DNA of 36,568 nucleotides, taken from assembly GCA_964421875.1 (NCBI GenBank), contig CAYQZD010000029.1:1-36568 (forward strand). The letters run 5' to 3'. The notes beneath the pieces were generated by a model. It searched no databases and was not told the origin of the DNA. It saw only the letters and a list, made by a program, of their open reading frames with translations. The translations under genes and the position numbers were made by a program. The number at the start of each line of letters is the position of its first letter. The stretch's first letter is position 1. The stretch is from CAYQZD01 sp964421875 (GTDB lineage Bacteria; Electryoneota; Tariuqbacteria; Tariuqbacterales; Tariuqbacteraceae). Positions 29,011 to 35,990 of the stretch are shown piece by piece.

Positions 29011-30591
29011 ATGTCTAGAAATGTCATATCCTTAATAGTCGCCGGATTGACCGTTAGCAGCACACTGGCGGCTGTTTTGCGTGTCCCAAGTCAATATTCC
29101 ACCATTCAAGCCGGAATCAACGCCGCGGTCTATAATGACACCGTCCTCATCGCCGACGGGACCTACACCGGCGCCGGAAATCGGGATATCGATTTTCACG
29201 GGAGGGCGATAGTGGTGATGTCGGAGTGCGGACCTCTGGACTGCATCATCGACTGCGACAGCAGCGGTCGGGGATTCTATTTCCATTCCCAGGAAGACAC
29301 GAATTCAGTAGTGGACGGATTTTCGATAATCAATGGTTACGCCATTAACGGCGCGGGAGTTTACTGCAATTCCTCCAGCCCTACAATTGTTCGCTGTATT
29401 ATCAGTAACTGCCAATGCGCCAGCGGCGGTTGCGGGGGAGGGATCCGTGCGCAATCCGGGCATCCCAGGATTATTAACTGCACCATCTACGCCAACGATG
29501 CGCCCCTCGGTTATGGCGGAGGTATCAGTTCAAACGCTTCCGACATTGTAATTAGCAGCTGCATCATCTATAATAACACCGCCGACCAAGGTTGAGCCAC
29601 ACATTACGGCGGTGCGTGCCACTGCACAGGTGTAGGTAATCCAACCATTATTTTTAACAATATCTATTCTTCTCCTCCAATCGCCTATCTTAATCTCGGT
29701 TCAAGCCTTCCCAGCGGCTTGCTGGATATAAACAGAGTCAACGCCAACGCCACTCCTTGCGACCAGTATTACAATATTTCTACGTATACAGGTTTAGTAC
29801 TACCCGACGGCGGCGATTTCAGGCTCATTTCGTCTTCTCCCTGTATTGACGCCGGAGACCGCCGCCTTCCCTTAGAACCTGATTTGACAGTGAGGGATAT
29901 GGGGGCGGTCTATTATTATCAACCGCCTGTTGTGTTGGATTTGACTTTGTTGACCTCGTCTTTAATTCGTTCCTTCGGCGGCAGTCTGGGAATGAATGTA
30001 GCGGTTGAGAACGTGCGCTCATCCGCTTTTATTTACGACCTGTGGACCGAGGTTATCCTCCCTGACACCTCAATCTATGGACCGATACTGACCCGCCCGA
30101 ATGTGACTTTTATTCCCGGAGCCGTCATTCAGCGTCAGCTGACGCAGTATGTTCCTGCGGTATGCCCGGGAGGAAGTATGTTCTATGTGGTAAATGTTGG
30201 ATACTTACCCGACAGCGTCGTCGACGCAGATTCGGTAGCCTTCGTGAAAATGGGGAGCGAAGAAGAAGGCTGCGGCAACTGGCGGATTTACGGCTGGGAC
30301 GACGATAAAGAATTAAGAATTGAGAATTCAAAATTAATAATTTTTAATTCTTACCCGAATCCCTTCAACGCCTCCACAGCTCTCAGCTACAAGCTGCAAG
30401 CTGCAAGTAAGGTGAAGCTGGCGGTTTACGACATCGCCGGTCGGGAGATTGAAATCCTCGCCGACGGCTTCTACCCCGCCGGGGCGCATCAGTCGGTATG
30501 GGATGCGTCGAAGATGGCGAGCGGGGTGTATTTTGCGCGGCTGCAGGCGGACGGAGTTATTCAAACGCGGAAACTGTTGCTTGTGAAGTAA
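29011..30591 (+). CDS. Exported beta-helix protein with in-frame UGA (codon 195) and sorting domain
   Basis: 526 codons from ATG 29011, which has GGAGG upstream; the frame is open further upstream but without a start signal. One internal TGA is at 29593-29595. Signal peptide: MSRNVISLIVAGLTVSSTLAA. The N-terminal 'VLRVPSQYSTIQAGINAAVYNDTVLIADGTY' matches the two other UGA paralogues. The UGA lies between 'CIIYNNTADQG' and 'ATHYGGACHC'. This copy is Cys-rich (CIISNCQCASGGCGGGI). After the helix come 'CIDAGDRRLPLEPDLTVRDMG', an Ig-like domain, a heptamer-coded linker and PNPFN...KLLLVK. Last gene of the run, followed by a strong hairpin. Recoding is favoured by the shared UGA position; decay is not excluded. 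Confidence 0.8.
29593..29637 (+). promoter_or_regulatory. In-frame UGA with downstream SECIS-like stem-loop, copy 3
   Basis: UGA at 29593-29595. Upper stem GCGGT-GCGTGCC-ACTGC (29609-29625), extendable by a G-C pair, starts 13 nt after UGA. A lower stem GCCACAC/GTGT-A-GGT (29596-29602 with 29630-29637, one bulged A, one G-U) starts right after UGA. The Tyr codon TAC of the paralogues is CAC (His) here, yet the ACTGC stem is kept. Confidence 0.45.
30309..30350 (+). repeat. Heptanucleotide array before the sorting domain (third UGA gene)
   Basis: Identical to 24896-24937, inside the 154-bp duplicated block. Confidence 0.85.
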
Positions 30592-30599
30592 TGCGCACT

Positions 30600-30629
30600 A
30601 TGCCGCCGGGTTTCCCAACCCGGCGGCAT
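30600..30629. terminator. Terminator between converging operons
   Basis: Perfect 13-bp stem ATGCCGCCGGGTT/AACCCGGCGGCAT with loop TCCC, in the 50 bp between the end of the exported-protein operon and the end of the hybrid kinase gene. Only a weak T-run follows (CTTCT). Confidence 0.7.
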
Positions 30630-30641
30630 CTTCTAAATTGT

Positions 30642-32924
30642 TCAATTATCCAATACCTCCCTCACTTTCCGCGCCAACGCTATCGGTTCGAACGGTTTCT
30701 GTAGAAAAGCGGTCTCGGAATCGATGATGCCCTTTTTCGCCACCACATTGAAGGTGTACCCTGAAAGATAAAGAACCTTGAAATCAGACCAACACTCTCT
30801 AATCTTCGCGTTTAATTCCGCGCCGTTCATCTGCGGCATTATCACATCGGTAATGAGCAGGTCTACCGGCTTCTCCATTTTCTCACACATAAGGTAAGCC
30901 ATTCCCCCGTTCTCCGCTTCAAACACCTTGTAACCAAATCTCTTCAGGCTTCGCACCGCGATGCTCCGTACATCGTCTTCATCCTCCACAATCATCACCG
31001 ACTCACCCGGCTTGGCGTTCACATCGGAAACGGTCTCGTGAACCGGGATCTCCGCTGTATCTTCGCTTCGGGGAAGATAGACTTTGAAAGTGGAACCCTC
31101 CTTCGGTTCGCTGTAAACATTGACGAATCCGTCGCTTTGTTTAAGGATACCGTAAACGGTGGAGAGGCCCAATCCGGTCCCTTCGCCCTCCGCCTTGGTG
31201 GTGAAAAAGGGATCGAATATCTTCGATTGAGTCTCCCGGTTCATTCCGCAGCCGGTATCGGAAACTGTCAAAAGTACATAAACACCCGGTCTGGCATAGG
31301 TGTGTATCCTGCAGTATTCTTCGCTCAACTCCACATTTGATGTCTCAATGGAGAGTCTGCCCCCTTCCGGCATTGCGTCTCTGGCGTTGATGCAGAGATT
31401 TAGTATAATCTGCTCAAAATGTCCCGGGTCCACTTTTACCCGCCATAAATCATCGGAAAGGATGGTTTCCAGTTCAATATCTTCCCCGATGACCCTCTCC
31501 AACATCTTCTCCATCTCCGTTACCAGCAGGTTCAAGTCTAAAACTCTGGGTTGAAGCTGCTGCCGGCGGCTGAAAGCGAGCAATTGGCCGGTGAGCCTGG
31601 CTGCTCTCTCAGAGGCTTTCTTTATCTGCTCCAGTTCATAATTTAATGGATCATCTTCATGAATGGACATCTTCGCCAAACTCACATTGCCGGAAATCAC
31701 CGTTAGCATATTATTGAAATCGTGAGCGATCCCTCCCGCCAGCCTCCCTACCGCTTCCATTTTCTGCGACTGCCGGAGCTGGTCCTCCAACTGACGATAC
31801 TCCGAGATGTCTTTAAAAATACAGAATATACCGTTAAAGGTCCCTTCCACACTTGTTTTCACCTGGCAAGATACCAGCAATTTGCGGGATTTACCGCCGC
31901 TCCTGATGATTTCCGCTTCATATGTCTTGGTTTCATTCTCAGACTGCTCATTCCAATGACGTTTGACCTTCGAGTATTCCTCGGGCGACATATATTCCGC
32001 TAAGCTGCGGTCGATTATGCGCTCCCTGGAACTGTCAAAGATGCTTTCTCCCGCGGGATTGATATAAACGAAATTGTCATCGGCGTCCAGAATAGCTATT
32101 CCATCCTGCATCGATTCCACTAAAGAGCGGTATTTCACTTCGGATTGTATCAGCGCCTCCTCCGCCCGTCTGCGCTGCGTGATATCCGTTGCCAGCGCCA
32201 CCCAGCCTTCACGGCGGTTATCCTTCAACAGCTCCTGAACCTTAATGCTGACCCACAATTCCCGCGACTCGGTCCGGTGAATCAATTCTTCCTCAGCGTG
32301 TCCCTGCTTCTCCAGATGTTCAATCCGTTCTCTGTTCTCGCCGGGGTAGCTTTCCGGGATTTCGATAATATCGAACAGGTTCTTACCAATTGCCTCAGAA
32401 GCCTTCACCTGGTACATCCGCTCGCTGACCTCGTTCCAATGCGTAATCTTGAATTCGTTGTCGGTGGCAATCACCGACTCCTGAATCGAACGGAAAGCCG
32501 CGTCGGAAAACCGGAGTTGTTCCAGAGCCTGTTTCCGTTCTCTTCGAGCCTTTGCGTCCCGGATTTCCCGTTCAATCGCTGGAACCAGAAGCCGGAGTCT
32601 GGTCTTTAGAAAATAATCCTGCGCCCCGCTGCGCATCATCTCCACCGCCACCTCCTCCCCGATAGTGCCGGAGACCACAATGAAGGGTAAATCCTCGTCC
32701 CGCTCTCGCAGTATTTTCATAGCCTCCCGACCGTTGAAGCCGGGCAGACTATAATCCGACAGCACCGCATCCCATTCCTCACTCTCCAGCGCCCGGGCTA
32801 CCTCCGCGCCACTCTCCACCCTGCGGAATTCCACTTCATAGCCGGCCTTCTCCAATTCCATCACCATTAATCGCGCGTCATCCTCGGAATCTTCAACAAT
32901 CAGGACTTTTATTCTCTTTCCCAT
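30642..32924 (-). CDS. Hybrid sensor histidine kinase (REC-PAS-PAS-HisKA-HATPase-REC)
   Basis: About 760 residues from ATG 32924, which follows GAGG; a GTG six bases earlier is too close to that site. Domains in order: receiver (about 4-125; acidic E11-D12, phosphoacceptor Asp57), PAS (about 140-255; 'SDAAFRSIQESVIATDNEFKI'), PAS with PAC (about 265-385; 'YRSLVESMQDGIAILDADDNFVYINPAG'), HisKA with His401 (GGIAHDFNNML), HATPase ('NLCINARDAMPEGG', 'DTGCGM', 'FFTTKAEGEGTGLGLS'), and a C-terminal receiver with Asp693 (LLITDVIMPQMNG). No membrane segment is seen, so it is cytosolic. A receiver at both ends suggests it takes phosphate from an upstream partner as well as passing it on. Third gene of a signalling operon, 65 bp after the Rcp1-like receiver gene. 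It stops with TGA and has a TAG two codons later. Confidence 0.93.
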   Translation of the reverse strand: MGKRIKVLIVEDSEDDARLMVMELEKAGYEVEFRRVESGAEVARALESEEWDAVLSDYSLPGFNGREAMKILRERDEDLPFIVVSGTIGEEVAVEMMRSGAQDYFLKTRLRLLVPAIEREIRDAKARRERKQALEQLRFSDAAFRSIQESVIATDNEFKITHWNEVSERMYQVKASEAIGKNLFDIIEIPESYPGENRERIEHLEKQGHAEEELIHRTESRELWVSIKVQELLKDNRREGWVALATDITQRRRAEEALIQSEVKYRSLVESMQDGIAILDADDNFVYINPAGESIFDSSRERIIDRSLAEYMSPEEYSKVKRHWNEQSENETKTYEAEIIRSGGKSRKLLVSCQVKTSVEGTFNGIFCIFKDISEYRQLEDQLRQSQKMEAVGRLAGGIAHDFNNMLTVISGNVSLAKMSIHEDDPLNYELEQIKKASERAARLTGQLLAFSRRQQLQPRVLDLNLLVTEMEKMLERVIGEDIELETILSDDLWRVKVDPGHFEQIILNLCINARDAMPEGGRLSIETSNVELSEEYCRIHTYARPGVYVLLTVSDTGCGMNRETQSKIFDPFFTTKAEGEGTGLGLSTVYGILKQSDGFVNVYSEPKEGSTFKVYLPRSEDTAEIPVHETVSDVNAKPGESVMIVEDEDDVRSIAVRSLKRFGYKVFEAENGGMAYLMCEKMEKPVDLLITDVIMPQMNGAELNAKIRECWSDFKVLYLSGYTFNVVAKKGIIDSETAFLQKPFEPIALARKVREVLDN

Positions 32925-32989
32925 TGTCACCTCGGTTTAAAATATAAATCAGTCCCTCAAATATGATTCTAAGCCGCTGCGAAAGGCTG

Positions 32990-33427
32990 TCACTTCGGTG
33001 GCGGTTCGTTTAAAAGCAGCCAGTAGAGCCCAAGCTGTTTTACAGCTTCGCTGAAATGCTCAAAGCTCACCGGTTTCCTCACATAGCTGTTGGCGCCCAG
33101 CCGGTATCCGTTGACCAAATCCTGCTCCTCCTTAGACGAGGTTAAAATCACCACAGGCACGCACTTAGTCGCTTCGTTAGTTCGAACCTGCCTCAATACT
33201 TCCATACCGTCGATTTTAGGTAGTTTCAGGTCCAGCAGGACCACCTGGGGCAGGTCTCGAATGTTACGCTCTTTGTAAGCTCCCCGGCAGAACAGGTAAT
33301 CCAGCGCTTCGACGCCGTCCCGCGCCACTACTACCTCGTTCATAATGTTGTTCTTCTTAAGGGCTCTGATAGTCAGCAGTTCATCGTCAGGATTGTCCTC
33401 AACCAATAGAATCATTTTCTTCTCCAT
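32990..33427 (-). CDS. Rcp1-like single-domain response regulator
   Basis: 145 residues; ATG 33427 is preceded by GGGAG. One receiver domain of the Rcp1 type (response regulator for phytochrome-like kinases): 'ILLVEDNPDDELLTIRALKK', the 'ARDGVEALDYLF' turn, phosphoacceptor Asp66 (VVLLDLKLPKIDGMEVL), the Thr of 'VVILTSS', the Lys of 'SYVRKPVSFEHF', and 'GLYWLLLNEPPP' at the C-terminus typical of this subgroup. There is no output domain. It lies between a sensor kinase (58 bp upstream) and a hybrid kinase, so it is likely the phosphotransfer partner of the first and may feed the second. Confidence 0.94.
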   Translation of the reverse strand: MEKKMILLVEDNPDDELLTIRALKKNNIMNEVVVARDGVEALDYLFCRGAYKERNIRDLPQVVLLDLKLPKIDGMEVLRQVRTNEATKCVPVVILTSSKEEQDLVNGYRLGANSYVRKPVSFEHFSEAVKQLGLYWLLLNEPPPK

Positions 33428-33485
33428 AATATGACTCCCTTTAGATAAGTGGTTATAAATCTGTTAATTAATGATTAACTGTATC

Positions 33486-35990
33486 TCACAATGTAAAATA
33501 AAACACCGCGCCCTTCTCCAATTCCCCCTCAGCCCAGATTTCGCCCCCATGACGTGAAATAATTCGCTGTACCGTAGCCAGCCCGACACCAGATCCTTCG
33601 TAGTCTTTGGTTGAATGCAGCCTCTGGAAGGGAGCCATCAATTTATCGGCGTAAGCCATATCGAATCCCGCGCCGTTGTCCCTGATATAATAAACCCTCT
33701 TGCCGTTTAGCTCCTTCGCGCCGAATTCTATGCGGGCAGTTTTACGTTTGGCGGTGAATTTCCAGGCGTTACCTATTAAATTCTGCAGGACAATCAGCAT
33801 TAGCCGCTCATCGCATTCCGCCTGCAAATCCGGAACGATAACGAATTCCACTACCCGCTCGGGCTCCCGCTCCTGAAGTTCGAACGCGGCCGATTCCGCC
33901 ATCTCACTCAAATCCACCGGCTCTTTCTTCATTTCCATCCTGCTCACCCGAGACAGATGCAGCAGGTCGTCGATAAGCTGTGCCATACGCTGACTGGCGG
34001 CGCGGACGCGGCGCAGGTAGTCCTTGCCGGTGTCATCCACCTTGTCCCGGTAATCTTCCAGCAGCGCCAGGCTGAAACCGTCCATCCCCCTCAGCGGACC
34101 CCGGAGGTCGTGGGAGACGCTGTAGGAAAAGGCTTCAAGTTCTTTCACAGTAGAGCGAAGTTGAACCGTTCGTTCCTTGACCCGTTGTTCCAACTCCTCA
34201 TTGAGCTGACGTATTTCCGCTTCGGCTCTCTTCCTCGCAGTTATATCAATCGCCAATTCCAGCCTCACATCCCGGCCGTCCGGCCACTCGATAATCTGGT
34301 CGGTTATCTGGAAAGTGCGGTTAAGTTGTTGAATCTCATGTTCCCAAACATAGGCTTCTTCTTTGTTATTTAGTATGATATCGTTATTGCAGAAATCACA
34401 GGGCTCGTCCAAGCCTTGAAACTCCTTATAACATTTCTTACCGATGGGATTCCGGCCTAACCGTTCAGCGAAGTTCCTGTTCACAAAGAGCACTTCGTAA
34501 GTCGCCGGGTCAGCCACATATAGTATCTCAGGAAAGTTGTCGATTACACTGAGAAACCGCCGGTGTTGATTCCGCAATTCCTCCTCCGCCCGTTTGCGGC
34601 GCAACGCTTCCATGAACGCAACCGAAAGGGATTCCACTGCTTCCTGGTCGGCGGGTTTATAGCCTCCTTCTTTATTGGCCAAACCAATCATACCTATAGT
34701 CTTGTCTGCATATTTCATTGGAACACCAAGAAAACACTCTATCTGTGGATGACCTTCAGGAACACCGACAATGTCAGGATGAGAACTTGGGTCATTGACT
34801 ATTTGACTCTCTCCCATAAGGATTGCCTGTCCCCAAATTCCTCTGATTTTCATATTCTTACTTAGCGCTATGGCATCAGATTCCGGCATTTGACATATTG
34901 TCCATCCTAAATCGCCATATGAGAGTGTATCAAAGTTACCAATTTCGTTGATTTCACCAATCAAACCATACTTGCTGCCGGTTAATTTTTCCGCAGTATT
35001 TATACATGTGTAAGCTACTTCTTCCACATTATCGCAAATCAGCATCTCTTGAAACACTTTATTAATCGCCTCTACAACAGCGCTTTTCCTCAGTATTTGC
35101 TCCTTTGCGTACTTCTCTTCTGTAACGTCCCGAGCTGAGGATATCGCGCCGATTACATTACCCTTCTCATCTTTTAGTGTTTTGCACCACCAAGCCAGCA
35201 GCTTTTCGGCGCCATCCTGCCGCCGCTGCCAGCTTTCCAAGTAGATTATATCTTCACTTCCATTGAAGAGGGGCTGGATGACATCGTAAGTGTCCTGCTC
35301 CCTGATAAAATAATGAGACGCTTCCTTTCCGATTACATCTTGTCCGAAAAAATCCAAGCCCGCCCGGTTTGCCCAGGTGTAAACCTTGTGATTGTCAACC
35401 TCCATAATGATGTCGGGAACGGCGGCTAAAATGGCTTCATTGCGAGAAGACAACATCAGCAAAGCTTCCTCAGACCTTCTCTGATTATCCGCGTAGGTTT
35501 TTAACCTCGATATCACATATATCCCAATAATAGAGACCAGAACGGTCTCGAATAAAGCCTCTTGCCAGTTCACCGGCGATGAAGGGGCTCTCAGCAGAAA
35601 ATGCTGTAAATCAAAAAGCTCATCAAACCATATCAGCGCGCACAAAACTCCGAACATCGACAATGCGTTCCATACCATAACATTTCGACCCACCTTTCCC
35701 ACTTTATGTGAGGATGAACCTAATATCGGTTCGATGGTGGCTAATCCCACAACCATCAGTATTGAAATGATTAAGGCCACTAATTCGGCGGTCAAATCAG
35801 GCGTATGCGCCATATCGCCCGAAAGCAGCCGGAACAGTGTTATGGAGCGGCGGACGCACATAAGAACTACCGCTGAGGTTATCAATACCCAGGAACCGCT
35901 ACGGCCGCTGACGATAATCAACCGCAGCGCCAGTACCGCCGCGAAAAATTGGAGCGCGGCCGAGATGGATAAAATCACTGTAACCAACAT
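33486..35990 (-). CDS. Membrane sensor histidine kinase (TM-PAS-GAF-PAS-HisKA-HATPase)
   Basis: 834 residues; ATG 35990 is preceded by GAGG. The N-terminal ~170 residues hold about five hydrophobic segments with an 'RLLSGD...TAELVALIISILMVVGLATIEPIL' core, an integral membrane sensor of unknown ligand. A PAS domain follows (about 185-310; 'RNEAILAAVPDIIMEVDNHKVYTWANRAGLDFFG'), then a GAF domain (about 325-475; 'VEEVAYTCINTAEKLTGSKYGLIGEIN'), a second PAS (about 490-600; contains CDFC), a coiled coil (AEAEIRQLNEELEQRVKERT), HisKA with His627 (FSYSVSHDLRGPL), and an HATPase with 'QNLIGNAWKFT', 'DNGAGFDM', 'EGSGVGLATVQRII'. The kinase core is the phytochrome-like type, which fits the Rcp1-type receiver downstream. 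First gene of the signalling operon. Stop codon TGA. Confidence 0.94.
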   Translation of the reverse strand: MLVTVILSISAALQFFAAVLALRLIIVSGRSGSWVLITSAVVLMCVRRSITLFRLLSGDMAHTPDLTAELVALIISILMVVGLATIEPILGSSSHKVGKVGRNVMVWNALSMFGVLCALIWFDELFDLQHFLLRAPSSPVNWQEALFETVLVSIIGIYVISRLKTYADNQRRSEEALLMLSSRNEAILAAVPDIIMEVDNHKVYTWANRAGLDFFGQDVIGKEASHYFIREQDTYDVIQPLFNGSEDIIYLESWQRRQDGAEKLLAWWCKTLKDEKGNVIGAISSARDVTEEKYAKEQILRKSAVVEAINKVFQEMLICDNVEEVAYTCINTAEKLTGSKYGLIGEINEIGNFDTLSYGDLGWTICQMPESDAIALSKNMKIRGIWGQAILMGESQIVNDPSSHPDIVGVPEGHPQIECFLGVPMKYADKTIGMIGLANKEGGYKPADQEAVESLSVAFMEALRRKRAEEELRNQHRRFLSVIDNFPEILYVADPATYEVLFVNRNFAERLGRNPIGKKCYKEFQGLDEPCDFCNNDIILNNKEEAYVWEHEIQQLNRTFQITDQIIEWPDGRDVRLELAIDITARKRAEAEIRQLNEELEQRVKERTVQLRSTVKELEAFSYSVSHDLRGPLRGMDGFSLALLEDYRDKVDDTGKDYLRRVRAASQRMAQLIDDLLHLSRVSRMEMKKEPVDLSEMAESAAFELQEREPERVVEFVIVPDLQAECDERLMLIVLQNLIGNAWKFTAKRKTARIEFGAKELNGKRVYYIRDNGAGFDMAYADKLMAPFQRLHSTKDYEGSGVGLATVQRIISRHGGEIWAEGELEKGAVFYFTL

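Noticed and set aside
23526..30591. Global reassignment of TGA to Trp or Gly
   Set aside because: TGA ends at least seven well-defined genes in the window at the expected C-terminus.
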